Part shown: positions 26,131-37,540 of the stretch, piece after piece | How the letters are laid out: every line of letters begins with the position of its first letter | Position numbering within the stretch: the first letter of the stretch is position 1 | NCBI GenBank assembly: GCA_038496675.1 | Contig: CM076660.1 | Coordinates: 17,859,236 to 17,923,235, forward strand | Direction: 5' to 3' | DNA from: Rachycentron canadum | Lineage: Eukaryota > Chordata > Actinopteri > Carangiformes > Rachycentridae | Length of the DNA stretch: 64,000 nucleotides | Program-made: the position numbers and the translations under genes | Notes under the pieces: model-generated | Database searches by the model: none | Told to the model about the DNA's origin: nothing | The model's input: the letters and a program-made list of their open reading frames with translations, nothing else

Positions 26131-26815
26131 GGTAAATCTTAATGTCAGCATGCTAATCACAATTACATGCTATGATGCTAATGTTTAAAAGGGGTTATGT
26201 TTACAATGTTCACCAACTGTGTTTATTGTGTTGGCATGCTAACATGTGCTAGTTAGCACTAAACATGAAGTACAACTAATGGAAATGTCATTAGTTTTGC
26301 AGAGATATAGTCTTAAAAAAACAAAACACTGGGCATATTTAAAGACTGACATGATGATGGTGTCCGAGGAAAAACTAATCACCAAAGTAATCGCAATTCA
26401 TCCTGAAGGGAGCATGAATGCCTATTCCAGACTTCATAGTGAGCCTTCATGGTGGTGCTATAGGAAACATTAGGGTATCACCACAGTCAATAGGATTCAA
26501 CCTCTGGGAACTATGAATGTAGGAACAAAATACTGTGCCAGTCCAGAGCTCTTTTTTCACTGGATGAAAAAAATTGACCTATGAATGTATGTAAATCACC
26601 AATTCATCCTCTGGAGATCACAAATGACAATCTTTTCAATAGTTTTTAAGAATAAAAATTAATAATGTTAATCTCATAGTGGCAGTGGAGAACATTAGTT
26701 GGAATTTTCCTCTGGGAAATTTCAACTGTTTTATTGAAATAAAATTTCAAGGTAATCCATTCAGTACCTGTAGAGACTGTTCAGACTGGACTAAAGTGAA
26801 CTAACAAGCATTAGT
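26131..26815 (+). repeat. Diverged interspersed repeat, 'gctaac' family, longest copy
   Basis: Begins with 'aatgtcagcatgctaa' and passes 'ggcatgctaacatgtgct' and 'agttagcactaaacatgaag', then 'aatgtcattagttttgcag'. After that come several versions of a module around 'ttcatcctctggga' followed by 'gaatg' (near 26397, 26493, 26601 and 26700). It ends in 'tcagactggactaaagtg'. The same landmarks recur in order at 37341-37540 and in part at 48231, 52411 and 57931. Known from memory: this is a very common old repeat of percomorph genomes. It has no coding capacity here. Confidence 0.7.
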
Positions 26816-27924
26816 GGAATACAACCTTTCATTATAGTTATTATTAAATAACTGCAGCTTGACTCAGCTGGTAAACCATAGATAAGATATTTAAAGAGAG
26901 GTAAAGTAAGGCAATCAGAACATATTTTACATTGTCAGCGTCTGTCCATGTAACCAAGGCTGATAGTCAGGCTTCGTGATGCTGGTCTTGGGTTGTGAAA
27001 AGAGGCCACTTGTTATGAGTGTTATCAGCTTTCCTCCGATGGGACTAAAAGAGCTTTGGAGGGCTACAACATAATGTGTTTGCTTCTCTTCTCACTGGGA
27101 CCAACTCCAGTATCGAGCGCAGTCACCCAGCCGACATCAGCCCATTGATTTATACTTTCACTCCACCCGCTGTTTCCTCTCTTCTCTCCATCCCCCCGCC
27201 CTCCCAGGACGACTATACGTCGGCACTGTGTTGTCTAGGACGTGGATCAACTCTTAATACACGTCACATACACACCAACACACTTGACAGTCTCCCCACC
27301 AGGTTTGATTAATTTGGCTCGTAACGCGTGTGAGCAGAGCTATCACCGGCATCCAGATGTTCCACAGCCCTTTTGTCTGCACCCCCAACTACACACACAC
27401 ACACACTGTCTCTTAGACACACACATGCATGCCAGGTACACACCTGCTTTCATCCCCTCCCCTTCCCTCCAGTAGTCAAGGATGTGATGCAGTGTGTGGC
27501 CTGTTGGTGTTTTGATTATTTCTTCTTTGCTTCTCTGAGCTCTCTGTGAGCCGGGACTATCTGCTCTGCATCAGAGGAAAGAAGTGTGTTTTCACACTGG
27601 CTTGCAGAGATTGCATCAATGACTTAAGGGCGGTTATCAAATGGAAAGAGCTGTTGTGTAAATACAACATTAACAAATGCACACACCTTTTCCTTCACTG
27701 CAATCGCCACTAGTCACACACAGACATACTCACCCACTGCAAAGAGTCACAGCAACACTAACTAGCATAAAGTGAGACGTCCAGGAGCAGCTCTCGCCCT
27801 CAGTCCGGCCAATCAAAACAAACGGCCAGCCACAGTGAGCGCTGACATGGATACTAAGTCTGCTCTTCACTTGTGAACCTGCTCTTATCACAGGCCTAAC
27901 TCACCTTCTCTGATACAACCTCAC

Positions 27925-27943
27925 GGGGGGGTGGGGGGGCGGG
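27925..27943 (+). other. G-quadruplex-prone G tract
   Basis: G7-T-G7-C-G3. It can be read as four or more GGG runs with one-base loops. Confidence 0.7.
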
Positions 27944-29191
27944 TACGGTTTAGGAAAGGATGAGGATGAGAGAGACAAAGGACAGAGAGGGAATGATAGA
28001 TTGTTGTTATTGAGAATGCAGATCTGAGCTACGATAGCCACTTTATGGATGAAGAGCAGCAGGAAAGTGATGCAGCAGTAGATCCTTTTTGGTGATATCT
28101 CTTCAGTCATAATGGCTGCAGCTGCATTTACCTCATGTCAAACCAAACACAAGAAGAACTAATCCTGTTCACTACATGTAATTTGGAGATTTTTGTTACA
28201 TTTACAGGTATAGCTACATGACAACAAACACAGGACCCACCATTGCCATGTGAAAGTAGCAGTTTATGATGTTTCTATTGTCCACGACCGTTCGACAAAG
28301 TTGACCACATTGTTATTATTGTAACCGTGACAACAAAGATCATCTAATGTTAAAGAAGTACCAGATGGTTGAAAGAAATTAACCAAGTGTTTGTTCAGGT
28401 TGGAGGACAAAATACAGGTCCACTCAATTCTGAAACTGAGAACCAAACCAGGACCCAGTGAGGTCCAGGTCCAAATTACCATCTGGCAGTCAAGTTGGGC
28501 AGGATCTTGTTTTACTGCCACAGACGGTGGATCACGTGGCACATTATCGTGAGAGAAAATGTTCTGGCAATTACTTTTTTACTCATTTGCAGATATTATC
28601 TCTGTTAGGAAAGGATTATCCTATGTTTACAGTCCAGTTGGCAACACCATTTATGGTTGGAGCAGGAGGTGACAGGACTTATTTATTTGTTTGTTTCTAT
28701 AAAATATCAGATAAGTATTTGGACCACGTCTCTCTTTTAAAAAAGCAACTTTATGGTCTTGAAGCCTTCATTAGAGACATGCAGGAATGTCCAGTCTTCA
28801 ACTTTTGGTGGCAGACGGCACCCTTTTGTTACCTTTGGATTATGTGTTGTGTCTTTAAGGCTTTTTGGCCTTTATTTAATTATCCAAATAATTGTTCAAA
28901 TGTATAAAATTGTAGAAGTTGGCCCGTAACAAAATCAAATGCATGGAAAAACCACAGTACTAAGGTGTGCAAGCATAGTTCTCCCATGGAAACACATACA
29001 AACGTATGCAGAAACCAACAGATGCTAGTTCACCCTCGCACACATGCACACACCCTCAGGGTATTTGGATTTCTGAAGCATACGCGTCCCTGTTTTAACC
29101 AGTTGGAGTTAATACGGCTCTGTATCTCAATAAGCAGCTTCAGTCTGTTCTCTGATGATCTAAGGAAAACACACATGATTAACATACCATG

Positions 29192-29192
<1 letters not shown>

Positions 29193-29274
<82 letters not shown>
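29193..29274. repeat. (TG)41 microsatellite, uninterrupted
   Basis: 82 bases of pure TG, the longest uninterrupted dinucleotide tract in the window outside the gap-flanking (AT)n. Confidence 0.97.
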
Positions 29275-29275
<1 letters not shown>

Positions 29276-30256
29276 TTTTCTTAAATACAGATAAATACTG
29301 GAGCACAGACCCTGACTGTCTGTTCAAACACACAGAGGTTAATCAGTGTTTTTGTTAAGAAGCTGTCACATGAAGCTTGACAGTGACATCTTGCTGCTTT
29401 ACGAGCTTTATTGTTCTGTGTGTATTTGCATACTGAAGCCACTGAAGCTTCGAGAGACTCTGCAGCTTTTAGAGCCATGACAGAAATTATTAAGAATCCC
29501 TGAATACACACTGTTGTTTATGTCTGGAATAAGTTTGAGACAAATATGGCAAATGTAGCAACACACATTTTCTAAAGCCAAGGATGGCGTGTATGTGTGT
29601 GTGTGTGCGTATGAAGCACAGCTTTAGCATGAGTTATTTTGTGTGACGTGTGAAAAGAGTCATACTAAACCACAGCCACACCACCATCTGTCCTCCAGTT
29701 GGAGCTGGGTCATGTTGAAACAAAATCAGAGCAGATCTCAGTCATAGTAATGGATTCATTTTAAACGACTGGTTAAATAAAAAAATAATAATAATAATAG
29801 AAAAATAAAGTGAAGAAATTTACTCAACAAAAGGACATTGAATATTGCTGCAGTTTTTGGTTTTACTTCATAATAATAATACCAAGTGTGCCAGTTTATT
29901 GCTCATTGGGCCGACACTACTCTCACTACTTGTAAGTCACAACATCAACACACATCAACACCCAAAGCTTGTGACATGTTCGTCAGTTCTGTCAATGTAA
30001 CCAGGATTTTCACCAGGACAATGGAAAATGAACCTGGTTTCCTGCTGTGAGGGGGTGTTGGTGAATTGGTGAGGGGGCGTTGAGGAGCATTGGTTTTACA
30101 AGACAAGAGGTTATAATACGTCCTCTGAGCAGTGTCACGTCTTCAGGGCAGACTGGAGGCTGTGGTGAGTCACTGTCTGAAAGTAACTGATTAGCGTGCT
30201 AACGTCAGGTGAAGGAAAGAAGTGACAGAAACAATACCTAACATTGCTGTTGCTCT

Positions 30257-30340
30257 CATAGACTGTATATAAAAATGGACATAGACATGGGCGCTGAAGA
30301 GTGAAGCCAATGCTGAAGAGCCTAAACCTTTAAGAGTCGA
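30257..30340 (+). repeat. Interspersed repeat beginning 'catagactgtatataaa' (plus orientation)
   Basis: 'tcatagactgtatataaaaa', 'gagtgaagccaatgctgaag' and 'agcctaaacctttaa' match, in the same order, the reverse complement of 50770-50859. The two are copies of one family in opposite orientation. From memory, this is a common teleost element. Confidence 0.65.
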
Positions 30341-30804
30341 ATCAGCTCACTTTCAGTTTCTGGAGGAACAAGACAGCGTAGGGTGCAGTCCGTTCATTCT
30401 CAGCTATGACTGTGTTTTACATTTACCACAGCTCTGATTCAAATCCATATATTCCAAGCTAAACTGATGGGAAAAACATTCCTGCTCAGAAACTACTCAA
30501 GAACCCATAGTAATGTTAAATTTTCTGCTTCCACTCTTTGGACGATTAAGGGCATCGTTAAAAGAAAACGTTGAAGTTTGGGAGTTCATAGTGGGACAAA
30601 TATACCAGTAGCTCTTCCCATTTCTCCTCACCAGTGAAGGTGTTATCTTATCAACAGTTTCCACATGTGATGAAATGTGAAAGTACAAGAGAGCAGCTGC
30701 ACCTTTGTCCTGACCAAATATGGGTTAAAAAAATAAACGCAAGTGTGACACTTTCAGTCTTTTCCCTTGTCTTGTTAGTGGAAACAAATCCACCTGTATT
30801 GACA

Positions 30805-30805
<1 letters not shown>

Positions 30806-30882
<77 letters not shown>

Positions 30883-30898
30883 GTGTGTGTATGTGTGC
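30806..30898. repeat. (TG)36 microsatellite with degenerate tail
   Basis: 72 bases of pure TG to 30877, then one C interruption and more GT up to 30898. Overlapping frames (poly-CV or poly-HT) are not genes. Confidence 0.97.
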
Positions 30899-31036
30899 AC
30901 AGAGACGTGTAGAGATCTGTAATTGGCACATAGCAAATGGGGTGTTTCTGAAGCAAAGTGTAGGCCATGCTGAGTTGAGGGAAAAATAGGGCCATCGTTA
31001 TATAGATGATAACGGAACATGGACAGTTAATGCGCA

Positions 31037-31063
31037 TGTGTGTGTGTGTGTGTGTGTGTGTGT
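31037..31063. repeat. (TG)13 microsatellite
   Basis: Uninterrupted TG lying between the two longer tracts at 30806 and 31233. Confidence 0.95.
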
Positions 31064-31229
31064 CTGTGAGATACAGAGGGAGAGAGAGGAAGGGAGAGAT
31101 TATACTAACAGACTGTGTGTTTTTGCTGGATGGATTGTGTGCAGCCAACGCTAGGGGCCAAACAAAGGAGAGTTGTTTATCCATCTTTGCTTTACACTTC
31201 ACCACTGTACAATAAGGCCACAATGGAAA

Positions 31230-31232
<3 letters not shown>

Positions 31233-31310
<78 letters not shown>
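31233..31310. repeat. (AC)39 microsatellite, uninterrupted
   Basis: 78 bases of pure AC, the reverse complement of the tract 335 bases upstream. Confidence 0.97.
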
Positions 31311-31314
<4 letters not shown>

Positions 31315-32669
31315 GCTATGTGGTTCATAGCCTTGGCACTGTTTGACAGAGAGTGTGTGTGACTAGCTTTGACTGTACATGACAGAGGGAATTGGTGTCA
31401 CCACCGTCATCCGGTGAGAATAGGACACGTGTGTGTATGCATGTGTGTATGAGAAGTGACAGGTTTTACATGAAGTGGATGTGACACATAGCCGTGGGTG
31501 AGTCTGTCTCGTTGTGTGTGTGAAGTTGTAGAGAGCTGAGCGCAGGTGACAGTGTTTACTGTGTGTGTTCATTCAAATGAAAACAGAGATGCTGTAAATT
31601 TTATTTACCTCCACAACAGAAAGAATCAGAACCATTAACTGTAACCGGCACAAAAGACACAGGCCTTTATGTCTGTTTTCCCCTGCTTTATACTGTATTT
31701 CATCATGTTTTAGTATTGGGTTTCTCCTTTCTTATCTGCTGCTCTTTTAATTTAATGCTGATTTTTTTTGCAGCTATTGCAGCAATATTATACAATAGAG
31801 TCATTACATATTCATTATTCTGCTATTCTAAGTTAAAATACTGTTTTTCTTTTCTCACAAATTCATTCCAACCGTTTGCTTTTTTTGCCAGGTTTCTGTA
31901 CAAGGCACTTTCACCCCTGTGGTACAGTTCATGTGTAAAACATAAACCATATATTGGTGCCTTTTAATTTTGGTTTGTGTTCACACACACAAACACACAA
32001 GGATCTGTGGACGGACCAAAGTTTTGTAATGAGTTCACAGAGAAAGAAATGAGCATTGCGGTCATAGGTTATCAGTTATCACGGACGGGTCTTATCTAAT
32101 ATTAGCCTGTGCGAAGGAAGGGGTGAGGAGCAGAGGAAGGAAAGAGGTGAGTGCTGTGCTGCTGCTTTGTTGAGACCACGATGGACAATGAATGATGACC
32201 CTAATGCTTGAAGTGCTTTGGTTTGGTTTGTTAACTGACCTAACTTCACGGTTAGTGACACCCAGTCAAGTGAGTGAGGCTGCAGGCCGTTGGACAAATC
32301 AGGAAACTAGCTAATTTTTGTTGTGACAGCCTGAACAATGTAGGCTCAAACTCATTTACCATGAACTACAGCAAACAGGGGAGGGTTGAAAGCCTTCCAG
32401 CAGGTCAGAGAGCACACACCTCCCTTACATGAGTAGAAATGATGATGGATGTAGTGACATGGTCATTAATTCAGACACAGCCTTTACTTGTACATTTGAG
32501 ACTTATCTGACATCTCTGAATACCAGCAGTGTGTGTCTGAATGTCCCAGGTGAGGCAGTATGAGACTGAGGATGCAGTTACACAATTCAACACGCATGCA
32601 CACACACATAGATTAATTCTTCCTAACTTATTAAGTTTCTTAGGATACATTTGAAAGGCACAGCAACTA

Positions 32670-32689
32670 CACACACACACACACACACA
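32670..32689. repeat. (AC)10 microsatellite
   Basis: Uninterrupted AC units. Confidence 0.9.
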
Positions 32690-33582
32690 TCTCAAACATG
32701 CAGAACCCGCAAACCACACATCAGGTCCTATTATTTACACCGAACCACAACCTGACATTAATGGAGACCGGCACAAGCAGAAAAGACACTCAGAGAGGAA
32801 GCCTGTCGACTACCAGAGAACAGTCACATGTACTTGTGTGAGAAAGTAAATTAAATGAGGCCGGGTGAAGCCCCAAAGTATAATAAACAAGAACAAAGCT
32901 TCCTGATCAATAAATCGGAGCAGAGCTGGGCACAGAGAAACCTGACAAGCAGTAAGAGGGTGTAAGGTGATTATCTGTGAGCTTGAGGATTGTCCCTCGT
33001 CATTCATCCTCTATGGGGAAACCCTGATCTCCTGGATAAGAAGTAACAGCAAATACAGAGATGAGAGGAGGAGGCTAACCTGCACAAACTCCTATCTAGG
33101 ATTCAGATCTGAGGTGAACAGCAATCTCTCTCCTCGTTTGTCTCTCCACCCTTTCCTCCATGTCTCAAATCCTTTGTTGCTCTCTATTTTGTTTCCACCC
33201 ATGCCTCCATCTCTCCCTCCTCGGGCTGGTAGGGCCAGCAGGGAGGTACGGGTTTCAGATTGCTGGCATGACAGTGACATCCAGGCTGCGCCAAGCCTAT
33301 AGGGCCTCTAATCATCAGAGAGTGAGAGAGAGTGAGCAAGGCTACTCGTCCACGTGCAAGCACTCACAAAAGCAAACACAAATGTAAACAGAGGTACTTA
33401 GACTGTTTCAACTAACAGTGTGTACTGAATGTGTTTGTCAGTCATATCGCAGGGAGCACAGCTGTCCCCAACCTGCCAGCGTCGCCTGACATCTTCATCC
33501 TCACCCCAAAAACCATCCACTGATCCAAGTCACCTTGATCAAGAGGGAGATCATGTATCAGGTCTCAGTGCACATAAATACT

Positions 33583-33584
<2 letters not shown>

Positions 33585-33652
<68 letters not shown>
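33585..33652. repeat. (AC)34 microsatellite, uninterrupted
   Basis: 68 bases of pure AC. Confidence 0.97.
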
Positions 33653-33656
<4 letters not shown>

Positions 33657-35394
33657 CCAGAATAATCACCAATGACTCAGCCGTTAGTTAGTTCAGCAAA
33701 GTGTAACTGTTGAGTTTGACAGATTTCATCATCCCATAATTACATAAGGCAACAACAGCAAATAACACAATCCCACACATCCCTTTGTGCAGTGCATGGT
33801 CGCCTCACACAGCCAGCCCACAAGTTATGCTTTCTTAAATGTGATCTGACACAATCAGATAGAGGTTAGAGAGTCATCAGTGACTATTGACCTGCTTTAC
33901 TTTGCAGGGAAATGCATCAGCATTCAACCAGCCAGACCCACAAACTGAGTACAGACATGCTACTCGTCTAAAGCACTTTAAACTGAGTGTGTCTATGAGG
34001 AATTAACTGCCGTGTGAATTGCATGTCGCTCTTTAACATTAAATGTACATCACGCAATGACTTTAGGAAATGCAGAAAGTCACATGATCCATATACCCTC
34101 AAATCATATATCTGCATGACCTCTGTGTCGCAACAGGCAGCCCATGCAAACGCCTGACACACATTCAGTCTGTACACCGCTGCACTGCTGCCTGTTTTCA
34201 GACATTTAATTCCCTCCACCTCAGCTGCGTCTGTATTAGCATTTAGACGCGCTGCATGTATCTTCGAAGGTTTCTTATAATGCGTCATTAAACTTTAAAG
34301 GTGTGTATCTCAGATGTAGGCAAAAAGGTTGTGAGGATCAGGGAAAATACTGTGCGAACCACCAAACTAAAATATACATTGTTAAATGGTTGAAAGCTTG
34401 ACACTGGATTACTGTATGCTAAAATGAACTCTTGGTTAGCAGCAGAGGAAGAACAACAGTAACTGAACAACTGTGTTTTCACTGTCAGCCCAACTTAAAA
34501 AGAAAAGGGGCTGTGCTAGATACTGAATATAAAGCTGCAGGAGGGGAGAGGCAGGAGTATCATTATTATTTATCAGCACCTTATGACTTCTCTCACACAC
34601 CTGGGTGCATGTACTAGAGAGCTGCAGGCAGACACACGGAAGCAGCATGAAGCACTGAAACAAAGAGGAAACACATTCCTGCACAGAAACATTTCTGCAA
34701 GCACACAACAGCCGTATACACTATGAAACAAATTAATAAGAGTAAAAGTTGTTGGGAAACTTGCACACAGTTCACTGCTATGAATCACTGATCAGCAGCC
34801 TGTTGAGCACAGCAGCCCTTGAAACTGCTAAAACAAGTCAGGCCTAGGAAGCGGTGCAGTTGGATTCCCACTCTAGAGCGGATGTTAATTATACTGGATC
34901 CCTCTAATAGAGTCACGCCGCACCAATTAAAGACAACAGAGACTCTGCGCAGACGTACAGAGCTCATTACTCACGCAAACAACACAGTTCTCACGGGACA
35001 AAGAGATTAATGGCACTCTTCCTATATAACACATACATAAGGTCTGTATGATGCAAACGCACAACACAGGGATGACCGGGAAACCACAGACATGGGACGC
35101 ATTTGTTGAGAAAACAATAAAAGAGAAGAGAATGTTTTCTCAATCGCGGGCCAGGACACCACATATTTCAATTTCAGAGGATTTCAAAGATTCTTCGGGG
35201 TGATCACACAAAGAGGCTGTGAGGGAGGAGGAGGGTGGAAGGAAGATGGAGGATGAGGAGAGAACAAAAGGAAGAGTTGAAAGAAAGAGCTAAAGCACAG
35301 AGGATGAGAGGGAGACGAATTGTTGAGGAGAATTGGATGCATGTATCATTTTCTTGTTACACCTCTCCTTAAAGCACAAGTAAGACCTGGTGGT

Positions 35395-35436
35395 GATAAT
35401 TGCATCCATGGATGAACATGGATAATTGCATCCATG
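35395..35436 (+). repeat. 16-base direct repeat separated by 10 bases
   Basis: 'gataattgcatccatg' occurs at 35395-35410 and 35421-35436. A local tandem duplication with a 26-base period. Confidence 0.8.
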
Positions 35437-35898
35437 CTCTTGCTGTCAGGTTTCTGGTCTCCCAAAATATTGCCTCATTGCCATTTTTCTTCCTGTCCAT
35501 CCTCCTCTGAAATAGCGTTGGACATGCGGTCATTGAGTGGAGGCCTGCTGTTGTAAAGACAGAGCAGAAATCACAATCAGGTCCCAAGACAAGAAAAACA
35601 TCTCTCCCCTCTCACTGAAGGCCTTTCAGTCAGCCGAGGCTGTTTGTTCCTCTCAGAGCGTCTGACAGGCTGTAATTCTGTTTTAGGACAGAAAAGCCTG
35701 ACACTGCTGCACTGTGCTCGGCAGCAAATGTTTTTTTTCTTATTTCAGATAGTATTTCTCTCAGGATTAGATGAATCTCCTCAGTCATTCAAAGTGCTGT
35801 TTGTCCCTGTGACCTCTCATCAGGGTCACTGACTTCCTCCAGCCTCTGCCAGCACAGGCTGCTTTCAACAGCCTGACTATAAAAGGCAAAGCAGAGGC

Positions 35899-35938
35899 AA
35901 TATTAGGACCAATATTAGGAATATTAGGATTAGGACCT
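35899..35938 (+). repeat. Short imperfect tandem of 'aatattagga'
   Basis: About three and a half units of 'aatattagga' with or without 'cc', at 35899-35938. Confidence 0.75.
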
Positions 35939-36707
35939 CAGCGTCACTTGTGTTTCCCATTAAATATCTTATCTCCACCACAGAGACCCCTGTGTGTTAA
36001 ACCAGCCATAAATAATTCTACATCAAATCGGTAAAGTTGTCAAAAACCATCATGGCGCCAATTTTATTTTATTCATTGCGGAGCTATATTTTATCAGAAT
36101 AATGTAGATGCCCTAGTTTTAATCTATTTTATTTTGCATTATATCCTTTATTACTGTTTTATTCATGTGCTTTATTAATAAAACACCAACTTATATGACT
36201 ATTCTTCCCTCCTTCCCTTCAGGGATCACTGAAGCTCCTCTTGACTGTAAAGCCGGCGAGATTCTCTGGATGTGACGATTCTGTTTAATTTGAATTTTAT
36301 TCTTTCAAACTTTACCAATAAAGATGATTTAAACAATTATTAAAATGTGAATAAAATAAAAAAAGAAAAAAAGAAATGAAATGGAAGGATTAGCAAGTAA
36401 GTGGGAAATTTCACCAGGTACATAAAAAAAGGCAAATAAAAATTTCATTTGTACAATAACAAGACTAAGAGCTCTATTTTTTCTACGTTCCTAATATAAT
36501 GATAATATACTGTTTATATGTTTTTCGGGGAGTGAATATGGTGTGATGCAAAAATCTGATGTGATGAATGTCACCTTTATGTAAAAGGAATGTGGGTTAA
36601 AATAAGAAATGTAATTGTCTCATTTTACAAGCGGACCGTGTCACATTTTATTTTCTCTGCTGTGCATTTTGCCTGCTGCTAACACTGTAAACAAGGAAAT
36701 AGCAAAT

Positions 36708-36757
36708 ATATTATTATTATTATTATTATTAATGTTATTATCATTATTATTATTATA
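36708..36757. repeat. (ATT)n microsatellite, interrupted
   Basis: About 16 ATT-like units with AATG and TC interruptions. Confidence 0.9.
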
Positions 36758-37340
36758 GTATGCTGTTAAACCATTGACTCTGCAGCTACATCACAATCTG
36801 AAGCTTCTCACACCGAAGCTCAGAGAGATCGGCTCCTCTCTTCCTCTCCTGCATCTGTGTGTGTGCTCCATCACTCCAAACGGAAAGACAGTGTAAAAGA
36901 AGTCAGTCACCTGTTTTAAAAAGCCTGCTTACACCCACTAACTTTGATGTGAGCAGGTATTTGAAGGCTGAAAAGTCTCTATCAGAGCTCTGTCACTGAC
37001 ACAGAACAAACCCAGTCGCTAACGCACATTTGCCTGGGAGACCGATGCTGGTACAGAACCTAACATGAGTCACATTAACAGTAATTAACCACAGTAATCG
37101 GCCATGATTATAGTGATAATTCAAATTTAAACAGCAATAGTAACTGTGTGGCATTTCTACCCAGACTTAACATGAAACTAGTAACCATTTCAACTTTAGT
37201 TTGTGAGGCCGCTGAGTCCTGTTTGGTGACGATGTCACATGGCTGCAGGCAGCGTTTGTCAGGACGAAGCCTGCAAATGTTTTGTTTTCTCACAACCACA
37301 GTATCTGTTGCTGGTGTCAAAGGGTCAGACCCACAACAGT

Positions 37341-37540
37341 TACATGCTAACATTTACTAATTAGCACTAAACACAAAGTGCAGCTGATGCAGAGACCCCA
37401 TATTTCATCAATCCACCCAGTAGCAGCTGAGCTCAAAACTACACATGTCAACCTCATGGTGGAGCTGGAGGAAAAGTCAGGGGACCACAAGAGTCAAGGT
37501 GGATTTATCCTCCGGAGACCATGAATCCCATTGATAAAGC
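37341..37540 (+). repeat. 'gctaac' family repeat, shorter copy
   Basis: 'tacatgctaacatttactaa' and 'ttagcactaaacacaaagtg' align with 26232-26275. 'aaagtcaggggaccaca' and 'tttatcctccggagacca' align with the downstream module of the 26.1-26.8 kb copy. The part between is shortened. Confidence 0.65.

Larger units (their letters stand above)
24390..30250. other. Non-coding DNA with one large repeat copy, no gene recognised
   Basis: Holds the 685-base 'gctaac' repeat and the (TG)41 tract. There are G-rich patches at 24848-24889 and 27925-27943. Two stretches (24600-24830 and 25800-25930) have the balanced, motif-rich look of conserved non-coding elements. A 149-codon open frame at 28458-28907 shows no family signature and no splice context. 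Confidence 0.55.

Noticed and set aside
28458..28907. 149-codon plus-strand frame
   Set aside because: No family resemblance and no convincing splice sites; read as a chance frame in AT-rich DNA.
30435..30445. tRNA B-box-like word (gattcaaatcc)
   Set aside because: No A box at the right distance, no cloverleaf arms, no terminator; chance match.
30651..31328. 225-codon minus-strand open frame
   Set aside because: More than half is translated (GT)n/(AC)n, giving CVCV and HTHT runs, and it spans three microsatellites. No protein family or splice context.
29193..33652. Tandem arrays considered as CRISPR or satellite
   Set aside because: All are dinucleotide microsatellites. There is no repeat-spacer alternation, and the context is eukaryotic.
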